Part shown: piece after piece, positions 41,132 to 52,056 of the stretch
Layout of the letters: each line of letters begins with the position of its first letter
Position numbering within the stretch: the stretch's first letter is position 1
NCBI GenBank assembly: GCA_963682025.1
Contig: OY821519.1
Coordinates: 162,725,966 to 162,789,965, forward strand
From: Cordilura impudica
Lineage: Eukaryota > Arthropoda > Insecta > Diptera > Scathophagidae
Reading direction: 5' to 3'
DNA length: 64,000 nt
Notes under the pieces: model-generated
What the model was told of the DNA's origin: nothing
What the model saw: only the letters and a program-made list of their open reading frames with translations
The model's database searches: none
Position numbers and translations under genes: made by a program

Positions 41132-41584
41132 ATGCATCAGGATAAAACAGGTCCAAAAAGACTAACTGTATCAGAATTTAAAAAAAGACAACTTGAGTAT
41201 AGGAAATTACTTAAAGCAGAAGACAAACTAACGGCTATTCCAAAAATAGGTTTTCCGGCTATAAAGAAAATTATTAACGACATAGGCTCAAATAAAGAAT
41301 TAGAAGAATATAGAAAACATACCTTTTGTGTGGATATACCGCGAGACTTTATAGATATCGACATAAGTAGCCCGACAATTGAAGTTGCTAAGGATTTAAC
41401 TGAGGATAAAAATACTCCTATAGTAGAGGACACGAAAGCTAGAAAAAGGAAATATAAAAGAGGGGGTGTTATAAAACGCATGAGAAGTGAGTCGAAGAAT
41501 CTGAGGCAACAAATTGAGTTACTCAAGGTGGGAACTCCTGAATATGCAAGGGTACTGGAAGAACACCTATTACTGAATATATAG
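41132..41584 (+). CDS. Element E ORF of unknown function (150 aa)
   Basis: An open frame of 150 residues starts MHQDKTGPKRLTVSEFKKRQ. It is highly charged: a lysine-rich N-terminal third, an acidic middle (VAKDLTEDKNTPIVEDTKA), then a basic block (RKRKYKRGGVIKRMRSES) that could bind nucleic acid or act as a nuclear signal, and a leucine-rich amphipathic end (LRQQIELLKVGTPEYARVLE). I do not recognise the family. It occupies the place where gag lies in B and C but shows no gag-like core. It may be an accessory gene of this lineage or of another element that recombined here. Confidence 0.55.
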   Translation: MHQDKTGPKRLTVSEFKKRQLEYRKLLKAEDKLTAIPKIGFPAIKKIINDIGSNKELEEYRKHTFCVDIPRDFIDIDISSPTIEVAKDLTEDKNTPIVEDTKARKRKYKRGGVIKRMRSESKNLRQQIELLKVGTPEYARVLEEHLLLNI

Positions 41585-41621
41585 CGAAGAACTATTAAGG
41601 AGATAAGAAAAAGTAAGGAAA

Positions 41622-41843
41622 TTGCCTAGACGGACAAGAAAACATATACTAGCCAAATTGAACAGACAACCCCCAGAATTTAGGAAATTAACGGAAGAAG
41701 AACATAACGCAAATTCAAGATTATTAGATAGATTAGATCGGGAAATATTTAGACTAGCAAACGAGGGATATTTCACCAATGGAGTAGAAAATTTCAGACC
41801 ACCAGCATTTAGGATCGAGGAAGCAGAATCAATGATGAACTAA
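41622..41843 (+). CDS. Element E second ORF of unknown function (73 aa)
   Basis: The frame encodes MPRRTRKHILAKLNRQPPEF, a basic start, then an acidic-basic helix (LTEEEHNANSRLLDRLDREI) and the end FRPPAFRIEEAESMMN. It may be a separate small protein or the frame-shifted end of the ORF at 41132; the gap between them (41585-41621) is small. No family is recognised. The segment EFRKLTEEE is faintly like LEYRKLLKAED in the preceding ORF. Confidence 0.45.
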   Translation: MPRRTRKHILAKLNRQPPEFRKLTEEEHNANSRLLDRLDREIFRLANEGYFTNGVENFRPPAFRIEEAESMMN

Positions 41844-41860
41844 TTGTATATAATAAGACC

Positions 41861-41913
41861 TCGGAATTTTCGGTCCATAGCAATTCCGATAAATCATACG
41901 TACGTACGTATGA
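41861..41913. repeat. Two adjacent palindromes in element E
   Basis: TCGGAATT (41861-41868) pairs with AATTCCGA (41882-41889). Five bases on, TCATACGTACGTACGTATGA (41894-41913) is a perfect 20-bp palindrome. They lie between the second unknown ORF and the start of pol. Confidence 0.7.
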
Positions 41914-42049
41914 CTGTGTTGTTTAACCAGCAAGAGCTCAGGTAATATGCAGGATACCTTTTAGCACACCCCATGAAGAATTACTAGTACTAAACCAAGA
42001 GAAAGAACCAGGCATTTACAATTGCGAATACAATGGTTCGAGCCAATTT

Positions 42050-42956
42050 GAACAGAGTTATGCACAAATTATTCTGATATATTCGCTTTAAAAACGGAAA
42101 CAATTTCCACAAACAATTTTTACAAGCAACATTTAAGGCTAGGCGATAAGACACAAACTTATATAAAAAACTATAGAATCCCTCATTCACAAATATTAGA
42201 AGTTAATAGACAAGTTAAAAAGTTAATAGACGTTGATATCGTAGAACCATCAACCTCAGAATATAACAGCCCATTATTGATAGTACCGAAAAAAGGACTC
42301 CCAAATTCAATTGAGAGAAGATGGCGATTAGTTGTAGACTACCGCCAAGTGAATAAGAGATTATTGGCAGACAAATTCTCTCTCCCGAGAAAAGAGGATA
42401 TTCTTGACCAATTAGGAAGAGCCTTGGCTTGATGTCAGGTTTTGACCAAATTGAGCTACATGAAGATTCAAGAGACATGAAAATGGCTCTTATCATTTCA
42501 AACGACTCCCTTACGGACTAAAGATAGCTCCAAATTAGTTTCAACTATGATGACTCTATGATGACTGGTTTGAAACCATCACAGGCATTTCTATACATTG
42601 ATAACTTATTAACAGTTGTTTTTGATCTTTGCCGAAAACACAATCTGAAGTTACATTCCGAAAAATGTAAATTTTTTATGCACGAGGTTACCTACCTAGG
42701 GCACAAATGCACCAGTGAGGGTATTCTACCAGATGATGGAAAATATTCAGCTATTGAGAATTATCCAATACCGACCAACGCTGACGAAGCTAGAAGATTC
42801 ATTGCTTTCTTTAATTATTACAGAAGGTTTATTAGCAATTTCGCTAACTACTCCCGTCACATAACACAACTAACAAAGAAGAACGTAGAATTCAATTGGA
42901 CAGTCGAGTGCCAAAAAGCTTCTGAATATTTGAAAAACGCTCTACTGATTGATTGA
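42050..42956 (+). pseudogene. pol: Element E reverse transcriptase, decayed
   Basis: Fragments in shifting frames match C pol: NNFYKQHLRLGDKTQTYIKN, EYNSPLLIVPKK, RWRLVVDYRQVNKRL and DILDQLGRA (to about 42425). Then, after a deletion, SGFDQIELHEDSRD and, at 42558-42956, SQAFLYIDNLL, LHSEKCKFFMHEVTYLGHKC, NADEARRFIAFFNYYRRF. The catalytic YMDD has become YIDN followed by a deletion, so the enzyme is dead. It is cut at 42950 by LINE F. Confidence 0.87.
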
Positions 42957-44430
42957 TTGATTGATTGATCGGTTTATTTAGTAGTATATAATATACTTTA
43001 TAACGTTTATATACGTTTCATATTTTAAACATTGATATTTTAAAATTGTGCAATTCTTCTTCTAACTACATTAATATTTCTTTCATTTTTAATATATATT
43101 GGCAATTGATTGTAAGCATTTAAACCTTTGTAAAAAAGTGATGTTTGCATTGTGTTGTTTGTTATTCGATGTAATCTGAAGTCTTGACAGTTTCTTAGGT
43201 TATACGGTTGTACCTCTCCCACATATGTTATTTGTTCACATAAATATGCGGCGCACGTCCCATCTTCATTTTCTGTATAAATACCAGAGTATTTAATTCA
43301 AGTCTTTGCCGGATTGTAATCCACTATTTAACATATAATTTATTGATGTGTATCGGTTGCATCTTAATATACATCGCATTGCTTTGTTTTGTAGTTTCTG
43401 AAGTCTAGTTATTTGTTGATCTGTGCAGCATGCATAAATTACAGTTGAGCCAAATTCAAAATGTGGTTTAGTTATTGTGTTATATATATTTATTGCAATG
43501 ATTATGGATACTTTGTTTCTCAGTCTTTTAAAAACCCCTATTTTTTCCAATCTTTTTACAAATATAATCAATGTGTATTTTAAATTTTAGGTCCTGGTCT
43601 AGTATAAACCCGAGATATTTAATACATTTCACTTTTTCTAGTTGTTCATTATTTATTTTAATTTGTATATTACTGTTCATGTTTATTTCCATAACTTTTG
43701 TTTTGCTTTCGTTTAATTTTAATTTGTTCCTGTTTAGCCATTTGTTTATGTTATTTAAATCATTTTCTATGTTAAGGTGACATAATTGATCGGTTTCCGC
43801 TTCAGTAAATATTAAGGTGTCATCCGCATATAGCACTATTTCACACTTTTCTAATATTTCCGGTAGATCATTTATATATATTATGAATAGCAGTGCACCC
43901 AAAATCGATCCCTGTGGAATACCACACTCATTATTAATATTTGTTGATTTTATATTGTTGACTTTAGTTGTTTGCACTCTCTTGTTTAGATACGATTCAA
44001 ACCATTTTATTTCTTTGATAAATAAACTTCAAAAATATGATATACCATATTTTTATACCAAGATTTTTCGGTCTATAGTTTCAAATGCTCTTTTCAAGTC
44101 TAGGAACATTGCTAATATTTTCTTGTTTTTTTTCTATTTTCTTCCATCTGTCTATCACATAATTTACAGCAGTTTCACACGAGTATGTCTTACGGAAATC
44201 AGATTGATATTTAGAGAATAGATTATTTTTTCCATATAATCCTCCAATTGTTCTTTCACAATTCTTTCAATTATTTTTTCACAAGTTTTTAGTGTATTTA
44301 TTGGTCTAAATTCTTCACATTTTATTGTTTTCTTTATATTTTTATAGGAGTCACCATAGTTTCTTTCCAACTATCGGGAAAAATGCCTGTTTCAAACGAT
44401 TTATTAATTAAATACAGTAATACTTTGCCC
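42951..44430 (-). mobile_element. LINE F: 5'-truncated non-LTR element inside E
   Basis: On the minus strand an RT reads in several frames: FRPINTLKTCEKIIERIVKE near 44300, GIPQGSILGALLFIIYINDL and VLYADDTLIF at 43528-43977, NKWLNRNKLKLNESKTKVME, then KPHFEFGSTVIYACCTDQQI and LQKLQNKAMRCILRCNRYTS, ending with LFYKGLNAYNQLPIYIKNER. The 3' end is a TGAT/ATCA tandem tail at 42951-42968. The clade is in the jockey/CR1 range but is not pinned down. It differs from LINE-0/1/2. It starts within the RT gene near 44430, so it is 5' truncated. A clear target duplication was not found. Confidence 0.85.
43040..44400 (-). pseudogene. LINE F ORF2 reverse transcriptase, broken
   Basis: The catalytic block VLYADDTLIF is intact in the open frame at 43528-43977. 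Frame breaks lie near 43535, 43295, 44000-44050 and 44164-44340. The C-terminal frame 43040-43222 ends NVVRRRIAQF. There is no endonuclease because of truncation. Confidence 0.82.
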
Positions 44431-45010
44431 ATAAGTCCACAGATACTACAGTATCCGGACTTTGTATAACTAGGGATTTTGTATAACGACGGATGCAAGT
44501 TAACATGCATGCGGTGCAGTTTTGACACAAGAATATAATGTTAAACAGCTACCGACATCACATGCTTCTAAGTCTTTTACAAAAGATGAAAGCAATAAAT
44601 CAACAATTGATCAAGAACTCACTGCGATTCATTGGGCAATTCAATATTTTCGACCATATATATATGGAAAGTATTTTTTGGTGAAAACAGATCATTGTCT
44701 ATTAACTTACTTGTTCTCCATGAAAAACCCCAGCTCAAAGTTGACTCGAATGATATTAGATTTAGAGGAATACGACTTTACTGTCGAATACCTCAGAGGC
44801 AAAGATAATTATGTAGCAGATGCACTATCACGGATAACGATCGATGATCTGAAAAATATAAATGTAGATAAAGCAGTTCTCAAGGTAGCAACGAGATCGG
44901 CGAACAGAAAATAGACCTGAATGAAAATAAGAATAAGAATGATCAGTAACTAACGTACAAGAAGCCCAATATATACGAAGTCATAAACCCGTTTGATGTC
45001 AGGCGATGTT
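44431..45010 (+). pseudogene. pol: Element E RNase H
   Basis: The sequence resumes after LINE F with SPQILQYPDF and, at 44522-44914, SKSFTKDESNKSTIDQELTA, AIQYFRPYIYGKYFLVKTDH, SSKLTRMILDLEEYDF and YVADALSRI, in parallel to C pol. Early stops near 44468 and 44504 interrupt the RNase H start (TTDAS region). Confidence 0.85.
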
Positions 45011-46320
45011 ATAAGCTCGAGATGACTTCAGACCATTGTTTATTGAAGCATGGCAAAAAGAAAATAGAGAAAATATTAATAAATGATTTATTTGCTAAAA
45101 ATTGACTTAGGAGAATTAGTCCCCAGTTTGTCTGAATGCAGGATTTTAAGGCCAAGGGCAATAAATTTTTGGATAAGTTAAGAGTAGCGCTACTCCCAAA
45201 GGTGACCATGCTGAATACAAAAGATGAAATAAATAAAATATTGAACCAATATCATGATGACGCCATACAATGAGGTCATTCAGGGATAACAAGGACAATA
45301 GGAAATATTAGACGATATTTCTACTGGCCGAAAATGACCAAGTCGGTATCTGATTAAATAAGATCTTGTAGGAAATGTCAAGAATCCAAAATCACTAGAC
45401 ATACAAAAATACCAATGATTATAAAGGATACTCCGATCGACGGAAGATGGTTTTGAATACGCAGTCACCATAATATGTGACCTGACGAAATATCTGGTAA
45501 CAGTGCCAATACGCACTAAAAAAAGCAAAAACGGTATCCAAGGCTATATTTGATCCATTTGTATTGGCTTATGGCCCTATGAGGACGCTCATTACGGGCA
45601 TGGGTACAGAGTATAAGAATACTATTTTGAATGAATTATGGAAATATATGAAAATTAGGAAGGTAACTTCTACAGCACACCACCACCACTAAGAACACTA
45701 TTTTGAATGAATTATGGAAATATATGAAAATTAGGAAGGTAACTTCTACAGCACACCACCACCAAACGCTAAGAACGGTAGAAAGAAGTCATAGGACTTT
45801 CAACGAATATGTACGTTCCTATATATCAGTTGAAAAGGATGATTGGGATGAATGGCTGAAGTACTTTACGTACTGCTTTAACATGACATCTTCAGGGGCT
45901 CACGGATACTGCCCATTTGAATCAGTTTTTGGAAGAATCCCATATGGATTCAGTAGACTTAATAACATAGATAGAATAGATCCCGTATACAATATAGCAG
46001 ACTACAGTAATGAAATAAAATATAGGTTAGAAGTAGCACGTAAAAGAGATGGGATAAAGTTATTAGGAATAAGGACCACAATAAGAATTATTATGATAGA
46101 AATATAAAATAATTAGATATAAAAATAAGAGATAAGGTATTACTTAGAAAGGACACAGGACATAAACTAGAAAGTAAATATATAGGCCCTTATATAGTAG
46201 ACAGTTTAGAAAATAATGGAAATATAATAATAAGATCACAAAAAGACAACAAAAAACAATTAGTACACAGAAATAGATTAAAACAAGTACGAGTGTTAAA
46301 TTCGGCTATGTCGAATCTTT
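45011..46320 (+). pseudogene. pol: Element E integrase, decayed
   Basis: Readable blocks in shifting frames: HSGITRTIGNIRRYFYWPKM (zinc region, near 45275-45340), CRKCQ, CDLTKYLVTVP, then at 45703-46107 VTSTAHHHQTLRTVERSHRT with the catalytic glutamate, DWDEWLKYFTYCFNMT, HGYCPFESVF. A GPYIV module and HRNRLK follow to about 46300. A 76-bp tandem duplication (45615-45690 and 45691-45766) repeats the segment before the HHQT block. Many stops show it is inactive. Confidence 0.85.
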
Positions 46321-46810
46321 GATACCCTTCACCTATGTTTTACGTTTACATTAATAAACAATTTGATAAACTTAATACTAAAAAATTATTACAACAAATA
46401 CTATAAATTTTCAGCAGTTTTGTCTCCATATTTTAGGTCATATATTGGCACAATGGTGTACGATTTATCCCATTTTAAAGACTAACCTGATCCAGATAAT
46501 GACAAACAATATTATTTTAATTTCAGCCAGGTAAATGGTTTATTTTGTGAATGGACGTGATTTCAACAGATACACAGACTGCCGGACGGACTGAGAGATG
46601 GAATGACAGCTACCGAGCTACCCATCTGATCTATTGAGGGCGTGATCGTGAAATCCATAGCCGGAAAGATGGATATTGCTATATCAACTCCGCTTGGTAT
46701 GAGGATTACGAATATATATATTTTATGGCGTCCAGAACTTTTTCCAATTATAACAATCGGAATGACAAAGTTATACCTATATACCTTCTGCACACTGGTA
46801 TGGAGGGTAT
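46318..46810. repeat. Dispersed dipteran repeat with GGGTATA ends
   Basis: The segment starts with GATACCCTTCACC and ends with GGAGGGTATAAAAA, an inverted pair. Inside are phrases such as GCCGGACGGACTGAGAG, TGGATATTGCTATATCAACT, ACGAATATATATATTTTATGG and CGGAATGACAAAGTTATACC, which resemble a sequence very common in fly intergenic DNA. No coding capacity. Its class (non-autonomous element or old element tail) is not certain. Confidence 0.5.
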
Positions 46811-47039
46811 AAAAATAATGGATACCCATATTGAAACCAAAAAGAGTTAAATTATTGTAAAGGTTTCCAATGTTTTGTAAACACCATAAAAATGATTTTT
46901 TATTTCTTCTCGAAAAGCTAAAAACTATAAAATAACTTTTTATGTCACTTATTAGAAAGAGCCCCTGGTACAAACCTTAAGTTTCTAATATTTTTTTTTG
47001 TTTTGTTTTTAGTCGATTTTTTATATCGATTCTACTAGC
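46811..47039. other. AT-rich stretch, nothing recognised
   Basis: No gene or repeat was recognised between the dispersed repeat and element G. Confidence 0.4.
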
Positions 47040-48807
47040 ATAACACTGTGGAACAAATTCAGGTTAGCAAAAGTTAGGTCGATTCTGAGAGTGAGGCGTA
47101 AAAATAGAGGCTAAATTAGAAGACCCGTATCGCGGCGTTTGTTTATGTTAGTTCGAATTTTTTTTTTTAATCGACCTTCGAACTTTGCAGTCAAATGCCG
47201 ATTTTCTGCATATTGTTTATATGGTTTTTTGGCTATAACTCGTCGACTAATTGATATTTTTCAATCTGTAAAAGCCAAATTATTGCTAGAGACCTGTGCA
47301 ACAATTAAAATTTTTAAAAAAATTGATTTAGAAAATTTTTGTGGTGCTTATGAAGCAAAATGTTTGAAAAATTATTTTTTTTCATGCTTTTTGAAAATAT
47401 TTTCCAAAAAACTAATTCTTTTTTGCTTTCTGTTTGATCTATAATATGCTTCTCAGTTTCTTCAATAAATTTCATTTGAAAAGAAACGGTCTTAGTCGAT
47501 AATTTGCGTTAAAAATCCCAAAACCATTAAATAAATAGCAATTTAGGTACAAGTAATTAAAAAAGGAAGTTCCAAGAATTAGGAATTAGTAAAACAACTT
47601 TTTTGTTTTCAACCACCGCACAGGTAGCGATTTTTTTTATTTCGTACAAGCGAACTAATTTCAAAAATGAAGATTCAGTTAAGACTCGAAACTCAGCCGA
47701 AGCTGATGTCTTTTAATTTTCGCTCGGTCGTGATAAAATTCGCTACTAATTTTTTTTGGAACTTATTTCATTTTGTGAGTGATTTAAGTTAAGTGCATCG
47801 GTTTCATAAAAATAACAAAAAAAAACATTGTATAATATATATTGTATTAAAAATGTCGAAACCAAAATATAAAATGGACCATTTTTGTAATGTTTGTGGA
47901 CGTTTCATAGCAAGCGATGAAAAATTTGGCAATGCGAGTGATTTTTTTTTTTGGAAGCCTGTAAACAATTTGTTGGTGGTATAAAAACACCTTTGAACAA
48001 GAGAAAGACGAGGAAAAAGAGGAAGAAGGGGAAGACAAAGATGAAATTCCAGAATATCTGTTGGACGAAATTATCGACCTTTCTGATGATGATGACGATG
48101 ACCAAGACATTAGAGAGAGCAGTGATGTTGATCCACAGCCGCCTGCTAAACGGCAACTGGCCAAATCATTAATTTAATTTATTTTATTTTTTTACTTAAA
48201 ACTTTTTATAACTAACATTTCAAAAATATATTTTTTTTCCATATTTTTATAATTTCTTTTTCAATGTTTCTTCAAAACCAACACTGAACAAAATTGGTAC
48301 ATTTAAAAAGAAAAGTAAATTAATATTTAGCTGGAAAACGCAAGTTTTGTATTATGATTGTTTTCTTTTCAAATAAAATTTATTGAAGAAACTGAGAAGC
48401 ATATTATAGATCAAACAGAAAGCAAAAAAGACTTGGTTTTGTGGAAAATATTTTCAAAAAGCATGAAAAAAATAATTTTTCCAACATTTTGCTTCATTTG
48501 CACCACAAAAATTTTCTAAATCAATTTTTTAAAAAATTTTGATTGTTGCACAGGTCTCTAGCAATAATTTGGCTTTTACAGATTGAAAAAATATTAATTT
48601 GTCGACGAGTTATAGCCAAAAAACCATATAAACAATATGCTGAAAACCGGCATTTGACTGCAAAGTTCGAAGGTCGATTAAAAAAAAAATTCGAACTAAC
48701 ATAAACAAACGCCGCGATACGGGTCTTCTAATTTAGCTTCTATTTTCACCCCTCACTCTCAGAATCGATCTAACTTTTGCTAACCTGAATTTGTTCCACA
48801 GTGTTAT
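47040..48807. mobile_element. Element G: long-inverted-repeat DNA element with a small ORF
   Basis: About 450 bp at each end (47040-47490 and 48355-48807) are reverse complements with a low mismatch rate; ATAACACTGTGGAACAAATT is the outer end. The 860-bp middle carries a short broken ORF (47853-48177). There is no transposase. No convincing target duplication is visible at the flanks (CTACTAGC and CAGAGTTT), so the ends may be slightly off. It is likely a non-autonomous derivative of a long-TIR DNA transposon. Confidence 0.78.
47853..48177 (+). pseudogene. Zinc-finger/acidic small protein in element G, frameshifted
   Basis: The ATG at 47853 begins MSKPKYKMDHFCNVCGRFIA, with a CXXC pair like the start of a repetitive insect gene family whose members begin with a CxVCG motif. 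This frame ends at 47984. A second frame from 47992 to 48177 reads an acidic tail (EEKEEEGEDKDEIPEYLLDE, DLSDDDDDDQDI) and ends DPQPPAKRQLAKSLI. The two look like the ends of a larger protein from which the middle was deleted. The function is unknown. Confidence 0.5.
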
Positions 48808-49019
48808 CAGAGTTTTTCAGATCTTATTTGTACCATAAATTGCTCCTAAAATCAAAAGAAAAACTTTAATATCATTGTGAAAATAAGTTCATATGTAGTG
48901 ATGCTTGGTCGAAATAAATGCAATTCTCTACCATAATAACATTGTGGTAACTACTTTTTTCGCTGAAAAGTTTTCTAGTAAATTATTTTGGCTTAAATCT
49001 AGTTTAGTGGCTACTCCCC

Positions 49020-49180
49020 AATTTCTTTAATTTTTTTGGAGGTGATAGGGGCTGTTGGTGCGATTTAGGAGAAGTAGTTTTTTTTTCGGTCGGACCTATT
49101 TTCGCAGTTATGGACCGACAAAGGTTTGACCTTGATTTGTACATAACTTTGTTAATTATTATCGGATTTCAGCAATATAT
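49020..49180. repeat. Single arm of the 2465-3272 inverted repeat family
   Basis: TTAGGAGAAGTAG, TTTTCGGTCGGACCTATTTT, TATGGACCGACAAAGGTTTG and CGGATTTCAGCAATATATA follow the same order as in the left arm near 2565-2670 and, inverted, the right arm near 3060-3220. Only one arm is present. Confidence 0.7.
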
Positions 49181-49430
49181 AAATTATAAGTATCTAACTA
49201 ATTCAGGATCTCAGAATTAACTATTACACACACGACGTCTCATTAATGGTATTATTGAAATTTATTTATTTTTCTTTTCTTACAAAAATAACATTTTGTT
49301 AATCTTACGTCTTAATCACAACTAACTACCCAAAACCAAAAAACAACTTATTTTAATGAACAGCCATACACCCGATTTATGCAGTGTCAGCGTCTGGCTT
49401 GTATTTTTCAACATAATTCATTTATTGTTA

Positions 49431-50963
49431 TTATTTCGCAATGCATGAGTATACTGCTGTCGAAGCAGATTCTTGTTGTTGGTTTTTTGTATTCTTGTGA
49501 ACACTCGCTTGACTCGTGTTAACTCCTCCCTCACTCAAGTGAAGGGCGTTCCCGGACTTCCTTAGATCTTCAACAGCAGATTGAATTGCGTGCTGCTGAC
49601 GGATCTTCTTAAACCTCGGATGCAATTTAAAGCAAACAAAGCCAATAGCTATAATGCCAAAAATACTTCAGGTAGACAACAGCGGTCCAATTATAAGCTT
49701 ATCTTTAATCTTTTCAATATGTCGCAAGTTTTCTGCGTTTAATCTTTTGAGATATGGCAAATTCAATATTGTTTGATGACTCGTAATGTTGAGAAGAGCG
49801 GATGATGGCGGTCCCGGTAACTTCTTTACGATATTCCTTTGGTTTCTGTGTAGGGTCTCATTAATTTTTGCTTCATTATCGAAAGTAAGAAGAAAGGTGC
49901 CAGTGACAGTCTTCCTGATACCAGCATTTGTCTTAATGGTAACAGTGTCGTCGTTGATAATGATAACACCCTCGTTAATTATTGTAATAGGTTCGAGATG
50001 AGAAGGCCGAGTAGTGCAGTATGCGTGACCACCAGAATGAAGCTGCAGTGCGCATGTTGAATAAGCCAACTTTTTTCAAAATGATGTTGTTTGTGTAGTG
50101 CTCCAATTTCCGATTGCTACCAGTTGATCTCCACAGTCTGCCACATTGTTTTCACCAAAATGAAGAATTGTATTATTATGCTGAACCGGGTATAAGGCCA
50201 CCTTTTTGCAAAATAAATCTGGTTTTGGATACTTAATTAAGAAATGTAAAAACTTATTATCTAATAGATCTCTTATGATAGCAACTTCCATTAAATCCGC
50301 TACGGTGATATTTGTAGAGTGCTCATTTATTAGTGTATTCAAATCATTAGAGTCTAAAATCTGTGGGTTAACCATACCAATCTTTGCGAGGGTAATCGAT
50401 AGCATTAAGCTTTCCAGCTCCGAAATCAAAATTCTACCTCTTGCAAGCAGAGTCTCATACAAATGGTCACTTTCAATTACGTTAGCTTTTGTGCTCTTAA
50501 CAACGAAATTAACAATGTCCATAAGGTTGTTTATTTGTTGTTGTGTTCTTGTATTTATGAGAATCTGCCTATTTTCGCCGTCAATGAGCTCCATCTGTTT
50601 GAATTTTAAATTTTCAAAATCATCATAGTCCGGTGTCCCAGCGACCACCTTAAATTCCGTACCTAAAAGTTTTATGCTTCTTGCGTGCCTGTGGTAAACG
50701 TTTATTGTGATCAGCAATGTCCTTATGTGCCGTATGTCCGCGTCTAGTATCTTCTTCATATACGACTGGGGAAAATGATTCCTAAGATTTTCTGTATCCT
50801 CAAGCATCTCCGAATACATTGTAAGATTCGTCGTATGCCGTAAGTATTCAAAATTTTGCCAAATTATAGCATAGCCGTCCGACACGGGAATGTAGTCCGA
50901 ACCGGAATAGTCAGTCAATTTTGCCGTCGCTGGCATGACAAGAAGCAGCACCATAAGAACCAT
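49431..50963 (-). pseudogene. env: Element H env, two breaks
   Basis: The frame starts at 50963 with a signal-peptide-like MVLMVLLLVMPATA. An RHAR basic site precedes SIKLLGTEFKVVAGTP, the place of the cleavage and fusion region in gypsy-type F-like env proteins. A long helical region and the cysteine pair near 50120-50215 follow. At the T-run near 50070-50076 a frame change occurs; the second frame (49668-50069) carries further cysteines. An in-frame stop at 49668-49670 lies just before the membrane anchor (IFGIIAIGFVCFKL), and the frame goes on to 49431. Both breaks disable the protein. Confidence 0.82.
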
Positions 50964-50997
50964 AGGTTAAATAAAAAGAAAAATTAATAAAACTATA

Positions 50998-52056
50998 CTA
51001 TCTTAAATTGTCCTTTTGGACCACCCTCCCTTTAATGAGAACCGTTGTCCCCAGGTCGGCTTCAACAGTTTCTTCAACATATAATGGTGTAAGCTTATTG
51101 CCCAATCTCCGATTTGTTTTCACGAGAACTTTTTCGCCCATTTCAAATGCTCGATTCTTTCTCGTTTCGTTAAGTCGCTGCATTTGAACTTCTTGCGCTC
51201 TTTGTAACCTATTTTTTATATCGATTTCAATTTCTGGAGGAGTTGAGTGAATTACGTCAATAGGTCGTTTATTCGTAACACTATGAATTGTTTTGTTATA
51301 CTCGATGGTTGCCAGAAGTATTAATTGTACTGTGCCATTGGTAGATTTTTCAAGCCTAAGACACCGGGCAATTTCTAAAAGGGTACTATGTATTCTTTCC
51401 ACCTGTCCATTTGAAGTACTGTGGAGTGGTGGTGCATTTGATATTTGAACGTTAAAACTATTGGCTAAGAGTGACTTTATTGTTTCCGAATTAAGAGAAA
51501 GCTCATTGTCACAGAATATTGTATTTGTGCGATGATAAAAATTCATAAGTTGTAGAATCGGTAATTTTACATTCACTGTAGTCCTCGTGGCTATAGACTG
51601 AACAAGTGCAAACTCAGACAGTTTGTCTACACATGTTAAAAAATATACTTTATCTGTGGAAAATATATCTACATGCAGAATTTCCCCAACACATGAGGGA
51701 ATAGGTGTTTCACCGATTATTTGCTTTTGTGGATGGCGGTTGTATTTTGCCTTTTTGCAAATTTTACAATTTGCGACAACCTCATTTGCTAAATGGGTAA
51801 TTTTTGGGAAAAAATAATCTTCCAAAATCTGTTTTGTATTTTCCTGAGCCGCTCTATGAGCCCTGTTATGTTCCGTTACAACAATTTCCCTTTGTTCATC
51901 TTTGTTAGTAACATCTGTTACCATATGTTTCGCAAAACGAAATGCTGTTGAGGGAAACGATTTTACTAATCCATGTTGTATGAATGCCAAAATTGGGAGT
52001 TCGCAATGTATTGCGTTTACTACGTCCTCCTTTACAACATCAAATACCCTCTTCAT
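50998..52056 (-). CDS. pol: Element H integrase
   Basis: This open frame of 352 residues encodes nearly the whole integrase. The zinc region has HNRAHRAAQEN and CKICKKAKYNRH (H-H-C-C). The catalytic core has HVDIFSTDKVYF, TIFCDNELSLNS and SNGQVERIHSTL, giving D, D and E with about 35 residues between the last two. The C-terminal part has GEKVLVKTNRRLGNKLTP and ends VVQKDNLR, as in gypsy. No break is visible from the core to the end. A frameshift at about 52056 separates it from the connector frame 52056-52385. Confidence 0.88.
   Translation of the reverse strand: MKRVFDVVKEDVVNAIHCELPILAFIQHGLVKSFPSTAFRFAKHMVTDVTNKDEQREIVVTEHNRAHRAAQENTKQILEDYFFPKITHLANEVVANCKICKKAKYNRHPQKQIIGETPIPSCVGEILHVDIFSTDKVYFLTCVDKLSEFALVQSIATRTTVNVKLPILQLMNFYHRTNTIFCDNELSLNSETIKSLLANSFNVQISNAPPLHSTSNGQVERIHSTLLEIARCLRLEKSTNGTVQLILLATIEYNKTIHSVTNKRPIDVIHSTPPEIEIDIKNRLQRAQEVQMQRLNETRKNRAFEMGEKVLVKTNRRLGNKLTPLYVEETVEADLGTTVLIKGRVVQKDNLR

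Larger units (their letters stand above)
39539..46325 (+). mobile_element. Element E: decayed mdg1-like LTR element, split by LINE F
   Basis: E has an LTR-like region ending at 40036, a tRNA-Arg primer site, a repeat-bearing leader, a small membrane-protein ORF, two unusual ORFs, and a degenerate pol (42050-46310) with RT, RNase H and integrase related to B and C. Gag and protease are not seen. No 3' LTR was recognised after the pol end, and the LTR start upstream of 40036 is not defined. A LINE fragment (42951-44430) interrupts RT/RNase H. Confidence 0.8.

Noticed and set aside
46318..46810. miRNA precursor from the inverted GGGTATA ends
   Set aside because: The arms are almost 500 bases apart and the segment resembles a common fly dispersed repeat.
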